A program made the position numbers and the translations under genes. Positions 1 through 9,733 of a DNA stretch of 64,000 nt are shown in pieces (within the stretch, counting starts at the first letter, position 1; each line of letters begins with the position of its first letter). Under the pieces are notes generated by a model. That model was not told the origin of the DNA. It made no database searches and was given only the letters and a program-made list of their open reading frames with translations. Source of the stretch: Caballeronia udeis (GTDB lineage Bacteria > Pseudomonadota > Gammaproteobacteria > Burkholderiales > Burkholderiaceae); assembly GCF_001544555.2 (NCBI RefSeq), contig NZ_FCOK02000046.1:1-64000 (forward strand). Direction: 5' to 3'.

Positions 1-326
1 GCCTCGATGATCAGTCGCATAGCAACTCCGATCGGTTGGCAACGTCGCCAGCGTAGCTGATATAGCGAGGGTGCCGGCGGGCTCGCCGGGCTTTTTTTGT
101 TAGAACCCTCGCAGATTCCAAGCGCCGTATCCCGTCGGGTAAGGCGTCGTCTCGTCGTCTATGACGGCGGTCAAGTCGACGGAAATAGCCTCCCACGGTT
201 TGGTTCACTCTCGAATCGGTGACAACTTCATTGTGGTCTACGAGAGTCCCACTCGATACCGCGTACGCAAATATTCGCCAGGCCACTAGTGCGAACCATA
301 GGTCGACTCTAACCGCTTTGGATCGG
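1..326. other. intergenic start of window, no gene supported
   Basis: I see no convincing gene here. A minus-strand open frame covers much of it, but it has no recognisable domain, is rich in arginine and runs straight across a plus-strand terminator hairpin, so I treat it as chance. The left part is probably the tail of an upstream transcription unit. Confidence 0.5.
74..98 (+). terminator. rho-independent terminator of an upstream unit
   Basis: A 6-bp GC stem (CCGGCG / CGCCGG) with a four-base loop is followed by seven T residues. This is the usual form of an intrinsic terminator on the plus strand. The gene it serves lies outside the window. Confidence 0.6.
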
Positions 327-355
327 TTGACAACTAATTTTTAGCTGTCTATTAT
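327..355 (+). promoter_or_regulatory. strong sigma70 promoter of the lyase/peptide-transporter operon
   Basis: TTGACA (327-332), a 17-base spacer and TATTAT (350-355) form a near-consensus promoter 47 bases before the first gene. Just downstream, TTTCATTC and GAATGAAA (about 355-389) form an inverted repeat ending at the ribosome binding site. That repeat could be an operator, possibly for the IclR regulator encoded at the end of the operon; this is inference. Confidence 0.65.
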
Positions 356-401
356 TTCATTCCGCAAATGTCACTTTCACTGAATGAAAGGAGTATTAAA
401 A

Positions 402-1289
402 ATGGTTGCTTCAAACAGCGCGCTCAAGAAAGAAGAAATACGGGGCATCATTCCACCTCTTGTCTCAACCTTCACTCTTGGCGGAGACTTGGCCCTGGAT
501 CTATTCATCAATGAGCTCAAGTTCATGAGCAGCGTCGGTATCTCGCTCGCAGTGGTCGGAGGCAGCACGGGCTCTGGTGATGAGCTCTCGCCCGACGAAT
601 TGGCAACGCTCATTGGCGTGGCGACATCGCAAAGCAGCCTTCGCATAATTGCGGGCGTAATTACCACCACAACGCGCGATGCAATCCGTCGTGGCCTGCT
701 GGCGAAAGAGGCTGGCGCGTGTGCACTGATGCTCGGACCTCCGATCTATACGACGCCGTCGGCCGAGGGCCTTGATAATTTCATTACGGATGTTGCGAGT
801 GCAACCGGTCTGCCAATCATTTACTACAACCATTTTTTCAATCCGCCGTCAGTGATGAAGCGCATTGCAGACTTGCCAGGCGTCATTTGTCTTAAAGAGG
901 TGGCGCTCGAGCCGGTCTCAGAGCTTGTTCAAACTGTCGGAGACAAGGTCGCTGTCGCTGCAGGGGCTGACTGCGTCAATATTGCGAGCTTTCTGTTTGG
1001 CGCTCATGCATCGATATCCGGTATCAATACCGTTATCCCGCACCAATACCGGGAAATCTTCGCGGCACATGAACGCCGTGACTACCTGCAGGGACGGATG
1101 TTGACGGAGAAGATCGCTCCGCTGGCTCGGGAAATGATCAAGCCAGACAACTTCCCGGCCCGCGTTAAATACGCAATTAACCTGCTCGGAAGAAGCGTAG
1201 GCGAGCCGCGCAAACCGAGCGGCAATCTTGCGCCCGACGATCGAAGAAACATTGAGGCGGCGATCAGGCACGCGGGACTTCTTAAGTAA
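402..1289 (+). CDS. dihydrodipicolinate synthase/N-acetylneuraminate lyase family aldolase
   Basis: This 295-residue protein belongs to the DapA/NanA class I aldolase family. It shows the GGSTGSGDEL glycine-rich loop near residue 60, the YYN tyrosine motif near 141-142 and the Schiff-base lysine in CLKE (Lys165). The start is ATG 402 rather than ATG 384, because AAAGGAG at 387-393 lies 8 bases before 402. Family members split or dehydrate 2-keto acids such as KDG, sialic acid or 4-hydroxy-2-oxo acids. It is first in an operon with an oligopeptide-type importer and an IclR regulator, so a catabolic role is more likely than lysine synthesis. The true substrate is unknown. Confidence 0.88.
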   Translation: MVASNSALKKEEIRGIIPPLVSTFTLGGDLALDLFINELKFMSSVGISLAVVGGSTGSGDELSPDELATLIGVATSQSSLRIIAGVITTTTRDAIRRGLLAKEAGACALMLGPPIYTTPSAEGLDNFITDVASATGLPIIYYNHFFNPPSVMKRIADLPGVICLKEVALEPVSELVQTVGDKVAVAAGADCVNIASFLFGAHASISGINTVIPHQYREIFAAHERRDYLQGRMLTEKIAPLAREMIKPDNFPARVKYAINLLGRSVGEPRKPSGNLAPDDRRNIEAAIRHAGLLK

Positions 1290-1356
1290 CACTAAATGGT
1301 GGGCCATTCGACGTCGAATACGGCGCAGGCGATACCTATCAAAAAGGACGAAAGTT

Positions 1357-2940
1357 ATGGAACTGGATGTCAATGACGACACGGCTGGGTTGGCGCATTT
1401 GGGGCGTCGTGACTTTCTGAAGACGAGCGCGGCGCTTGGCTCGGGACTTCTGATCACAGCGGCAGGGATGGGGAGTGCCTTCGCCAGTGCACCCAAGCGG
1501 GGGGGCACGCTACATGTCGGGCTCGGAGCGGCGGGAGCCAAGTCGTCACTGAATCCGTTCATTTCGACCGGAGACATGGATTTCGCCGTAGCACAATCGA
1601 TCTTTGACCGATTGACCGACTTCGACAAGAATGGAAAGCTATATAACAGCCTCGCCGAAGAATTCAGTTTCAATCAGAGCGGCGATGTCTGGAAAATCAA
1701 GCTGAAGACTGGGGTTGTCTGGCATGACGGGAGTCCGTTCACCGCGAAGGACGTCGTATATTCCATACAGTACATCCTTGATCCGAACAATAAAGCTGAC
1801 GCCTACACCAATCTTGCGCCGCTCATGAATGCGAGCGGCGTGCGCAGCCTTGACGCGTCGACTATCGAAGTCGCCTTGAAGCGGCCCTATTCGCTGCTGC
1901 CGGATGTGCTTGGCAGTAAAGTCATGTTTCTGATCAAGGAGGGTACGAAGGACTTTACGAGCCCTGTTGGCACAGGTCCGTTCAAGTTTGTCCGGTGGAC
2001 CCGCGGTGAACGTGTTTCGCTGGTGCGGAGCGACAACTATCGGAAGCCGGGGATGCCCTATCTCGACGGGGTTGAATTCATCGCGATCAATGATTCGACC
2101 GCTCGGCTGAATGCCATTGTCGCTGGACAGGTCGATGTTGTCGCCCAAATTGACGGAAGCCTGGCGCGGATTGTTCAAGCGAACCCCGCGCTTGCGCTCA
2201 TCAGATCGAAAAGCGGGGCAACGACTGACCAGTTCATGATGGTGAACCTGAAGCCTTTCGCCGACGTGCGGGTCCGGCAGGCGTTTCGGCTGATGATCGA
2301 TCGGAAGCAGCTCGTGGACAACGCTCTGGCGGGGTACGGGCAGATTGGTAACGATCTGCATTGCATCACTGATCCTGACTACGCGTCAGAGATACCTCAG
2401 CGGCCTTATGACCCGGATCAGGCACGGTCACTTCTTAAACAGGCCGGATTCGACAACAACCTTGTGGTCGAGCTTTACGCCTCGGATGCTGCCCCAGGCA
2501 TGTTGGCTTCGGCGACACTGATCGCAAATCAGGCGAAAAAAGTCGGCGTAAATATCAAACTCGATGTGGTTCCCCCGGACAGCTACTACGCGGGACCAAA
2601 GTTCAAGAAGACGCCTGTCTGCTGCTCAGACTGGGGTCAGCATACGATCGAGTCCCAGTTCGGTCAGGCCTATGCTCGAGGTGCTTACTGGAACGAACCG
2701 GACTGGACGAACAACGATTTCGACAAATGGGTCGCCCAGGCAAGGACGACCTTTGATCCCACCAAGCGGAGAGAATATTTCGTCGAAGCACAAAAGATTC
2801 TCTGGAATCAGGGAAGTTACGTCGTCTGGGGTTTCCGGGATCTGCTGGATGCGAAGCACGCAAAGGTGAAGGGCATCGAACCTTCAAACCAGCGCAACCT
2901 CGGTTACTACCGCTTCGAAGGCACCTATTTTGAAAGCTGA
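1357..2940 (+). CDS. ABC transporter substrate-binding protein, family 5 (peptide/opine type), Tat-exported
   Basis: The 527-residue protein is a family 5 extracellular solute-binding protein (DppA/OppA type). It begins with a twin-arginine signal, GRRDFLKTSAALGSG, and an Ala-rich cleavage region ending SAFASA. Typical family stretches are WHDGSPFTAKDVVYS and VGTGPFKF. The start at ATG 1357 has AAGGA 8 bases upstream; an in-frame upstream extension overlapping the lyase gene looks spurious. It should capture the substrate in the periplasm for the two permeases and fused ATPase that follow. A Tat signal is common in this family. Linkage to a keto-acid lyase suggests a non-peptide ligand such as an opine or glycoside. 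Confidence 0.9.
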   Translation: MELDVNDDTAGLAHLGRRDFLKTSAALGSGLLITAAGMGSAFASAPKRGGTLHVGLGAAGAKSSLNPFISTGDMDFAVAQSIFDRLTDFDKNGKLYNSLAEEFSFNQSGDVWKIKLKTGVVWHDGSPFTAKDVVYSIQYILDPNNKADAYTNLAPLMNASGVRSLDASTIEVALKRPYSLLPDVLGSKVMFLIKEGTKDFTSPVGTGPFKFVRWTRGERVSLVRSDNYRKPGMPYLDGVEFIAINDSTARLNAIVAGQVDVVAQIDGSLARIVQANPALALIRSKSGATTDQFMMVNLKPFADVRVRQAFRLMIDRKQLVDNALAGYGQIGNDLHCITDPDYASEIPQRPYDPDQARSLLKQAGFDNNLVVELYASDAAPGMLASATLIANQAKKVGVNIKLDVVPPDSYYAGPKFKKTPVCCSDWGQHTIESQFGQAYARGAYWNEPDWTNNDFDKWVAQARTTFDPTKRREYFVEAQKILWNQGSYVVWGFRDLLDAKHAKVKGIEPSNQRNLGYYRFEGTYFES

Positions 2941-2999
2941 TGAATCGAGCGCCGTGGGGACAAGCCTCGTGGGGCGGCATTCGTTGTGAGGAGCATAAA

Positions 3000-3962
3000 G
3001 TGAATCCGCAGTTAGTTAGACTATTGATAGGGCGCGTTGGATTGTCACTAGTGACCTTGCTCGCTGTGTCTGCGGTCGTGTTTGCCGCAACCCTGTTTCT
3101 TCCGGGTGACCCCGCTCGAGCCGCATTGGGCCCGAGGGCCGACCCTACGGCGGTACAGTCGTTGCGCCGGGAATTCGGCCTTGATCGCCCGGCCGTCTCT
3201 CAATACGCGAGCTGGATTTCAGGAGTGGTCGTGGGCAATTTCGGGAAATCAATTCCCTCAGGACACCCTGTACTTGAGATGATCCGGTCCAAGGTAAAGA
3301 ATACGGCCTTCCTGACCATTGCTTCGCTTGCTTTACTGATACCGCTCTCGTTTGTTTTAGGGATCGTGGCGGCGATCTACAAAGACAGGGCTCCCGATCT
3401 CCTCATCTCCGTCCCGACGATCGTCGCGGTCGCGCTCCCGGAATTTGTGATCGGTACAATTTTAATCATATTGTTCGCAGTATTAATTAATGCCTTACCA
3501 CCGGTTTCGCTGCTGGATGGTGACGAAACTTTGTTCTCGCAAGCCAACCTGTTTGTCCTGCCAATACTGACGTTACTTGCGACCACGCTCGCGCAAGTGG
3601 TACGTATGGTTCGTGCGGTAACGATCGAAGTTCTGTCGGCCGAGTATATCTATATGGCTGAATTAAGAGGGTTGAGCCGAACGAGAATCATTCTCTTCCA
3701 CGTGTTCCCAAATGTCGTGAGCCCGTCCATACAGACCGTTGCACTCAATGCGGCTTGGCTAGCCGGAGGTGTGGTGGTGACCGAAGCCGTGTTCCAGCTG
3801 CCTGGAATCGGTAGCGCGCTTGCGGGGGCGGTTACCAATCGGGACACGCCTACGGTGCTCGCAATCACAATGATCATTACGGCCACCTACGTCCTGATCA
3901 ATCTGATATCTGAAACGCTAATCCTGCTCCTTAATCCGAAGCTGCGTGTGAAGAACGCATGA
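3000..3962 (+). CDS. ABC transporter permease, DppB/OppB type
   Basis: This is an inner-membrane permease of the binding-protein-dependent transport family, with six predicted hydrophobic segments. The coupling-loop region appears as EYIYMAELRGLSRTRIILFHVFPN around residues 215-240. GTG 3000 is chosen because GAGGAG (2988-2993) precedes it by 6 bases, and the protein then starts like other DppB homologues. An ATG at 2940 overlapping the previous stop is less likely. It pairs with the next permease to form the channel. Confidence 0.88.
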   Translation: MNPQLVRLLIGRVGLSLVTLLAVSAVVFAATLFLPGDPARAALGPRADPTAVQSLRREFGLDRPAVSQYASWISGVVVGNFGKSIPSGHPVLEMIRSKVKNTAFLTIASLALLIPLSFVLGIVAAIYKDRAPDLLISVPTIVAVALPEFVIGTILIILFAVLINALPPVSLLDGDETLFSQANLFVLPILTLLATTLAQVVRMVRAVTIEVLSAEYIYMAELRGLSRTRIILFHVFPNVVSPSIQTVALNAAWLAGGVVVTEAVFQLPGIGSALAGAVTNRDTPTVLAITMIITATYVLINLISETLILLLNPKLRVKNA

Positions 3963-3988
3963 CGCACTGACTCGTAGAGGTCTGAAGC

Positions 3989-4825
3989 ATGTCCAATGTC
4001 ATTCGCCTTACCTTGGCGACCTGGTCGGCAAGAATATCACTTCTGTTCGTGATAGCGATTATTGCGGTAGCGGCCGTGGGGCCGTACACTAGCCCTTACG
4101 CATACGACGAGATATCCGGCCTGCCATTCGGCCCGATCTCGGCTCAGCACTGGCTGGGAACCGACTATCTAGGCCGAGACGCATTCAGCCGGTTCCTCTG
4201 CGGTGGGCAGACGCTGCTTACAATCGCCATCGTCGCCACCAGTCTCGCATACTGCATTGGTGTACCCCTGGGAATTTTCTCGGGATTACGACGCGGACGG
4301 CTCGACGTCGTATTGATTGCCGCATCGGATATCGTCTATGCGCTACCCCCTGCGATCTTCCTGCTGGTTCTCCTTGCATCAACCGGACCGAGCCTGACTA
4401 CCGTCATCCTCGGCATCGTATTCCTTCATGTGCCACGTATCTTCCGGATCGTTCGCTTGATTACCATCGACATTTCACAGAATGAATATGTTGAGGCGGC
4501 TTTTGTCCGAGGTGAAAGTTGGGCAGCGATCTGCTTTCGGGACATTCTCCCAAACATTCTGCCACCCGTATTCGCTGACTTTGGCGTTCGTTTGTGTGGT
4601 TCCATCATTCTCTATGCCTCGTTGAGCTATCTGGGGCTCGGTTTGCCGCCACCGGCTGCTGATTGGGGCATGATGATCAGTGAGAACCGGGTTGGCATTA
4701 CGATTTCGCCATGGCTCGCCGCCGGACCAGCGTTGGCAATAGCCGTATTCTCCGTCGCAGTAAACGTTTTGGCTGACAACTTCGCACGATCAGTTGGCCG
4801 CTCGCAGAGGCATGCTCATGGCTAA
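3989..4825 (+). CDS. ABC transporter permease, DppC/OppC type
   Basis: The 278-residue inner-membrane protein has the DppC hallmarks: an N-terminal membrane segment, the HWLGTDYLGRDAFSRFLCGG motif near residue 52, and the EAA-like coupling loop EAAFVRGESWAAICFRDILPN. It follows the DppB-type gene by 26 bases, and its stop codon overlaps the start of the ATPase gene. This indicates translational coupling. It completes the channel of the importer. Confidence 0.9.
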   Translation: MSNVIRLTLATWSARISLLFVIAIIAVAAVGPYTSPYAYDEISGLPFGPISAQHWLGTDYLGRDAFSRFLCGGQTLLTIAIVATSLAYCIGVPLGIFSGLRRGRLDVVLIAASDIVYALPPAIFLLVLLASTGPSLTTVILGIVFLHVPRIFRIVRLITIDISQNEYVEAAFVRGESWAAICFRDILPNILPPVFADFGVRLCGSIILYASLSYLGLGLPPPAADWGMMISENRVGITISPWLAAGPALAIAVFSVAVNVLADNFARSVGRSQRHAHG

Positions 4826-6479
4826 TTCCGCTCCGTTGGTGGTGCAATCGCTGGCAATGCACGATGTCAAAGGACGCGAAGTTGTTGGCGACGTTTCGAT
4901 CGAGGTCAAAAGCGGCGAAGTGCTGGCCCTGATCGGAGAGTCAGGATCCGGGAAAACCTCAGTGGCACTCAGTATTCTTGGCTTTGCAAGGCCTGGTATG
5001 TATATTTCATCAGGCCGGATTTTGATAGATGGACAGGACATTTTGAAATTTTCAGCTCCGGAATTGCGCAACTACCGGGGGCGAGTTGTTTCTCTTGTAC
5101 CGCAAAATCCCACTTCAAGCTTCAGTCCTCGCATGAGGATTGGCAAGCAGATGGCTGAGTTGCTTGTCGCACACGGTTACGGAGCAGATGAGATCCAAGC
5201 GCTTGTGAAGGACGCGCTTCGCCGGGTAGATCTTCCGTCGGATGAAAGCTTTCTCCGGAAATACCCGTTCGAGCTGAGCGGCGGGCAGCTTCAGCGCGTC
5301 GCGATCGGTATGGCGTTCATCAGTAATCCAAAGGTTATAGTGATGGATGAGCCGACAACCGGCTTGGACGTGTCGACCCAACAGACCATCCTTAGCCTGA
5401 TCTCCCGGCTCGTTCTTAACAGCAAGTCGAGCTTCGTTTATGTTACTCACGATCTCGCTGTCGTGAACGTCGTAGCACACCGGGTCGCGGTAATGCACGC
5501 TGGCAGGATCGTAGAATTGGGTGAACGAAAACAGGTTTTCACAGCGCCACGACACGAATACACGCGCATGCTGCTCGCGTCCATGCCTATGCTGCCACCA
5601 ATGGACGAACCGCTCATCGAGCGCCCGGAGAGCTTTGTAGCTGAAGGAAGCAAACGGTCCGTCTCCGAAGCGCCGGTACTCGACGTACAGGATCTGAAAA
5701 TATTTCACGGGCGGTTCGAGGCCGTCCATGGGATTTCCTTCTCGATCGCCAAGGGTGAATGCGTGGCATTGGTCGGCGGTAGCGGTAGCGGCAAGACCAC
5801 TACCGGGCGCTGTATTGCGGGGCTAAACAGTTCGGCAAGCGGACGGATGACCTTCGAAGGGCGAGAGTTGGCGTTTGGCATCGAGCGGCGTTCACGTAAA
5901 GATTTGGCTGCACTCCAGACCGTTTTTCAGAACCCTGATCGCTCGCTCAATCCAAGGGAGTCAGTTGCACAGGCAATCGGTCGTGTTCTCCGCTTATCAG
6001 GGGCGACCTCAACCGACCAGATCTCTGCGGAAACGTGCCGGTTGCTCGACAAGGTCCGGCTTCCTAGACGTGCACTTAAGCTTTACCCATCGGATCTTTC
6101 AGGAGGCGAGCGTCAACGGGTTGCGATCGCTCGAGCGCTAGCGATGAAGCCGCGGTTGTTGGTTTGCGATGAAATTACCTCGGCGCTGGATGTCTCAGTT
6201 CAGTCCGCGATTGTCGACCTCTTGCGCAAACTCAAAGAGGAAGGGCTTGCGATGCTCTTCATTACACACAATCTGCCATTGGTGTCCGAAATAGCTCAGA
6301 CGGTGTTGATCATGAAGGATGGAAACATCGTTGAATCCGGTAACACTCATCGTGTTCTGTGCGCTCCGCAAGACGCGTATTCGAGCATGCTGCTGGCGGC
6401 CGCGCCGAGAATGGATAGAATGGAGCCGTGTTCAAAAGACATGCCTGCCATGATTGCCGGCGACACATATCGGGACTAA
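4818..6479 (+). CDS. fused double ATPase of peptide-type ABC importer (DppD-DppF fusion)
   Basis: Two ATP-binding cassettes lie in one 553-residue chain. The first has Walker A GESGSGKTS, signature LSGGQLQRVAIG and Walker B VIVMDEPTTGLD. The second has Walker A GGSGSGKTT, signature LSGGERQRVAIA and Walker B LLVCDEITSALD. Domain 2 therefore has DEITSALD, a normal catalytic glutamate. The start at ATG 4818 has AGAGG 7 bases upstream; ATG 4812 is possible. Single-chain versions are common in the YejF/GsiA group and supply both nucleotide-binding sites for the heterodimeric channel encoded just upstream. Confidence 0.92.
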   Translation: MANSAPLVVQSLAMHDVKGREVVGDVSIEVKSGEVLALIGESGSGKTSVALSILGFARPGMYISSGRILIDGQDILKFSAPELRNYRGRVVSLVPQNPTSSFSPRMRIGKQMAELLVAHGYGADEIQALVKDALRRVDLPSDESFLRKYPFELSGGQLQRVAIGMAFISNPKVIVMDEPTTGLDVSTQQTILSLISRLVLNSKSSFVYVTHDLAVVNVVAHRVAVMHAGRIVELGERKQVFTAPRHEYTRMLLASMPMLPPMDEPLIERPESFVAEGSKRSVSEAPVLDVQDLKIFHGRFEAVHGISFSIAKGECVALVGGSGSGKTTTGRCIAGLNSSASGRMTFEGRELAFGIERRSRKDLAALQTVFQNPDRSLNPRESVAQAIGRVLRLSGATSTDQISAETCRLLDKVRLPRRALKLYPSDLSGGERQRVAIARALAMKPRLLVCDEITSALDVSVQSAIVDLLRKLKEEGLAMLFITHNLPLVSEIAQTVLIMKDGNIVESGNTHRVLCAPQDAYSSMLLAAAPRMDRMEPCSKDMPAMIAGDTYRD

Positions 6480-6495
6480 GGACATTCAAGCAGAA

Positions 6496-7287
6496 ATGAA
6501 AGAGACTCAATTTACGACAACCACGGGCTTTGATGCCGTCGACCGCGCTGTCGCAATTCTTAAAGCGCTGGAACGATCAGAATCGCCACTGACGCTCTCC
6601 ATGATAGCGAAAGAAGTGGGGTTAGGGCAGCCAACATCATCGCGTTACCTTGCTAGCCTGGTTGGTCACGGTTACGTCGAGAAGCTCGAGGGCGGTCGCT
6701 ACGTTCTCGGCATCGGTCTGTACATCCTTGGCAGGAAAGCATTACATCGCCGGGATGTTCGCGTCGTCGCTCGGCCGCAGCTTGAATTGCTTCATGCGCA
6801 ATACAATGAGACCGTCAGCCTTGCTCTGTGGATTAACGGTGAGGTCGTGGTAGTCGACTGCATCGAAGCGACGCAAGTCCTCAAGCAAGGTGCAACGGTT
6901 GGGGGCCAGAATCCGTGGCACGCGAGTTCGCTGGGCAAGGCGATACTTGCCTGGCTGACGCCATCAGAGGTCAGAAAACTCTTGCCTGAGGAGATACTCG
7001 TTCGATTCACGGCAAACACCTTGCAGACTCCAGACGACCTGCTTGCAGAATTGCCCGTCATCAGAGAAAGAGGGTTCGCGGTCGATGACGAGGAGTCCAC
7101 GATCGGTGGCCGTTGTATTGGTGCGGCCGTGCTCGATGCATCCGGACGGCCAATCGGCGCGATCAGCGTCAGTGGGCCCATCTCCAGACTTACGTCGGAA
7201 AGAGTGCCGGCAACCGGGGAAATTGTATCGAGTGCCGCGTTAGCTATTTCACAAGCATTGGGATTTCATGCGTCGGACAATGACTAA
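6496..7287 (+). CDS. IclR-family transcriptional regulator
   Basis: The 263-residue protein has the N-terminal winged helix-turn-helix of IclR (FDAVDRAVAILKALERSESPLTLSMIAKEVGLGQPTSSRYLASL across two turns) and the C-terminal ligand-binding domain. The latter shows WHASSLGKAILAWL, GFAVDDEES and GAISVSGP. It is the last gene of the lyase/importer operon. The nearest Shine-Dalgarno-like AAGGA is rather far (13 bases) from ATG 6496, so translation may depend on coupling. IclR proteins usually control adjacent aromatic, sugar-acid or glyoxylate pathways by binding the pathway substrate. It is the natural candidate for control of the promoter at 327-355. Confidence 0.9.
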   Translation: MKETQFTTTTGFDAVDRAVAILKALERSESPLTLSMIAKEVGLGQPTSSRYLASLVGHGYVEKLEGGRYVLGIGLYILGRKALHRRDVRVVARPQLELLHAQYNETVSLALWINGEVVVVDCIEATQVLKQGATVGGQNPWHASSLGKAILAWLTPSEVRKLLPEEILVRFTANTLQTPDDLLAELPVIRERGFAVDDEESTIGGRCIGAAVLDASGRPIGAISVSGPISRLTSERVPATGEIVSSAALAISQALGFHASDND

Positions 7288-7339
7288 GCTCGGGAAGATT
7301 ACGTTGTCAGGTCAGTTCGGGTTCTGATCGACGAAGGTG

Positions 7340-7362
7340 GGTTATGTCAGATGACAATAACC
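7340..7362. repeat. inverted repeat downstream of the IclR gene
   Basis: GGTTAT at 7340-7345 is mirrored by ATAACC at 7357-7362, and GTCA-GA-TGAC lies inside, giving an almost continuous hairpin. No T-tract follows, so it is a weak terminator at best. It could instead be an operator for the porin gene that starts 220 bases downstream. The rest of 7288-7580 shows no gene. Confidence 0.35.
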
Positions 7363-7580
7363 TGTCGTGCTCCTATTTATGTTTGGCATCCTAAATAAAG
7401 TCGGCATAGCGACCACGAACCGATCAAGTATCAGAGGCATCGAATACTGACTATTGCGCGATCTACGCAAGGTAGGTAGATGAAGATAGGCGAATAAGGT
7501 TTAAGCTTAGGAATACTACAAAGTATGTTGAATGAAGCGGTGAATAGGTATTTTCCATTAACGGTATGAAGGGGGTGTAT

Positions 7581-8711
7581 ATGAAACGCTTCAGTGCGTT
7601 GCTTGCCGCGGTATGCTCGGTGCTTCCGTTCACGGCGGCACATGCTCAAAATTCGGTAACGCTCTACGGGGTCGTGGATGACGGGATCTCATACATTCAC
7701 AACAGCGGCGGTCAAAGCTCTCAATGGAAAATGTCGGCGGGTAATTTGTCCGGAGATCGATGGGGCATAAAAGGGTCTGAGGATCTCGGTGGAGGTCTGG
7801 CTGCCATTTTCCGGCTCGAAAGCGGTTTCGACATTAACTCAGGCCAGCCGGCCAACAATAACCGTTTGTTCGGGCGCCTGGCGATCGTCGGTCTTGCGAG
7901 CAAGCAATATGGAACGTTGTCGTTGGGGCGGCAGTATGATCCAGTCACCGATGTGGTACAGCCCATTACGGCGGACAACTATAGCGGTGTCTTTGCGCCG
8001 CCTGGGGATATCGACAACTATGACGATAGCGCCCGTTTCGATAACGCGGTGAAATGGACAAGTCCGAACTGGTCGGGCGCAACGCTTGAGGCCATGTATG
8101 CTCTTGGCGGGGTAGCGGGTTCAGTTGCATCTGGACAAACGTGGTCAGCGGGGGCTAGCTTCAACGCGGGCTCATTAACCGCTGCTGCCGGCTTCCTCCA
8201 TGTCGATAACGGGAATGCCAGGACTGCGACTCGAGGCACGACAACTGCAGATAGCTTCTTTAACAGTTCGGTCAATCTCGCGTATGCGAGTGCTAGCGGA
8301 ATCAATATTACTCGCGTAGGCGCGCAATATGTTGCTGGCTCAATCACGGCTGGTGGCGCATATTCTTACACCCAATATTCGTCGGACGCGGCCTCTGCGT
8401 TTCGTGGATCGGAGCATTTTCAAAACGGGTCGGTATTTTTGAATTGGATGAGTACTCCGAACTTCCAGGTGGTTGGCGGGTACAACTACACCAGATCTGG
8501 TGGTAATTCTTCGGCAACCTATCATCAAGCAAATCTGGGGATCGACTATATATTGACCAAACGCACAGATGTATATCTTGGAGGCGGCTATACCCATGCA
8601 AGTGGTAACAACGGACAGGGCCCGGCAGAGGCCGTAGTCGGCTCGTTCGACGTGGACTCGGGAGCGCGATCGCAACTCCTTACGTTCGCCGGCATGCGTC
8701 ATCGTTTCTGA
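7581..8711 (+). CDS. Gram-negative porin (OmpC/OmpF-like, Burkholderia type), copy 1
   Basis: A 376-residue outer-membrane beta-barrel porin. The signal peptide (MKRFSALLAAVCSVLPFTAAHA) is followed by the typical mature start QNSVTLYGVVDDGISY. The sequence ends in an aromatic residue, HRF, as needed for BAM-dependent assembly. AAGGGGG lies about 6 bases before ATG 7581, which fixes the start. It closely resembles the porin at 25058-26188 over the whole length, including the loop FAPPGDIDNYDDSARFDNAV, so the two are recent paralogues. Unlike copy 2 it has no TGCGTC-type promoter. A monocistronic role in uptake of small solutes is likely. Confidence 0.92.
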   Translation: MKRFSALLAAVCSVLPFTAAHAQNSVTLYGVVDDGISYIHNSGGQSSQWKMSAGNLSGDRWGIKGSEDLGGGLAAIFRLESGFDINSGQPANNNRLFGRLAIVGLASKQYGTLSLGRQYDPVTDVVQPITADNYSGVFAPPGDIDNYDDSARFDNAVKWTSPNWSGATLEAMYALGGVAGSVASGQTWSAGASFNAGSLTAAAGFLHVDNGNARTATRGTTTADSFFNSSVNLAYASASGINITRVGAQYVAGSITAGGAYSYTQYSSDAASAFRGSEHFQNGSVFLNWMSTPNFQVVGGYNYTRSGGNSSATYHQANLGIDYILTKRTDVYLGGGYTHASGNNGQGPAEAVVGSFDVDSGARSQLLTFAGMRHRF

Positions 8712-8941
8712 GCGTGCGTCATGTGACCGCTGGCTGTAATCGGGAAGGGGAAGTTGATACGACTACGGTCAAGCGAGCTTATTGTGCGGAAATGAGGAAG
8801 TGAATGCGATGCATCGACCCACTGACGGGTGGCGGAATCAGTGCCTCGCTTTAGGCTTTGACTCTCATTCACGTTGTCTCGGCGTCTGTCAGTAGCAGGC
8901 GCTATCTGAAAAATTATCGATAGAATACTTGGAGATATTGA

Positions 8942-9532
8942 ATGCGACTGAACGATTTGATCGCCTGTGGTAATGAAAATGGAGATGCAAAGATTACGGA
9001 GGACACCGTGTCTCTTCGGGCAAATTCGAAGACGGATTGGTTTTTCAGCCCAGTCGGTACGACTCGGATGGAAAATGTGATCGCGGCATCGACGAAAGTG
9101 GCTGATCCTATCTTCTCGTTGTCGGCCCGAGTCTCTGTGGATTTCTCTTCGCCTTATGATGCGGGTGCGCTTTTCATCAGAACAGGCGTCGATACCTGGG
9201 CGAAACTGGCGTTCGAATATTCTGCCAACTGCAGGCCGACGATTGTCAGTGTAGTCACCCGCACAACATCCGACGATAGTGATGGCCCTATCCATAACGG
9301 CGACCATGTCTGGCTGCGTGTTTATTGCGACGGCCAGGCCTTGGCTTTTCACTTTTCCGAGGACGGGAAATATTGGCGATTCCTGAGATGGTTTGCCATT
9401 CCTGATCTGGGTTCGCGTCCTGTTGAAGTGGGGTTCGGAGTGCAGTCACCAACAGGCGACGGATCTATGGCGAGATTTTCGGACATCCGATATTCGACTG
9501 CGCCACTAGAGAACCTCCGAAACGGAACTTGA
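8942..9532 (+). CDS. DUF1349 domain protein
   Basis: The 196-residue protein matches the DUF1349 pattern: a concanavalin-like beta-sandwich with YDAGALFIRTGVDTWAKLAFEY, VVTRTTSDDSD and the later VWLRVYCDGQALAFHFSEDG. No signal peptide is visible, so it is probably cytoplasmic. TTGGAG lies 7 bases before ATG 8942, and a possible -10 AATACT is at 8924-8929. Members are often found in sugar-utilisation loci and are thought to bind or process carbohydrate, but no activity can be assigned here. It stands alone between a porin gene and a minus-strand pair. Confidence 0.75.
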   Translation: MRLNDLIACGNENGDAKITEDTVSLRANSKTDWFFSPVGTTRMENVIAASTKVADPIFSLSARVSVDFSSPYDAGALFIRTGVDTWAKLAFEYSANCRPTIVSVVTRTTSDDSDGPIHNGDHVWLRVYCDGQALAFHFSEDGKYWRFLRWFAIPDLGSRPVEVGFGVQSPTGDGSMARFSDIRYSTAPLENLRNGT

Positions 9533-9733
9533 TCAGGTTCTGCAAGACGTGAGCACTGACATGACGCCGAGCTACTCTATTAATATGTGGTGCGTCGTCG
9601 CCGTTCGAGGTAGTCCTGTCCATCCAGAACTCCAATCCAGCGAGGCGACAGCCCTTGGCAATCTAAGCACTGCTTCGCATAGCGAGAGAATTTTCTCTGC
9701 ACGTCTTACACAACAAAACCCGCTGAACTTCGC

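Noticed and set aside
11..286. Minus-strand 91-codon open frame at the window start
   Set aside because: It is arginine-rich, has no domain I recognise, and overlaps an intrinsic terminator on the other strand.
8715..8929. TGCGTC-type promoter for the DUF1349 gene
   Set aside because: A single TGCGTC at 8715 and an AATACT at 8924 are present, but the distances do not fit and the other elements are missing.
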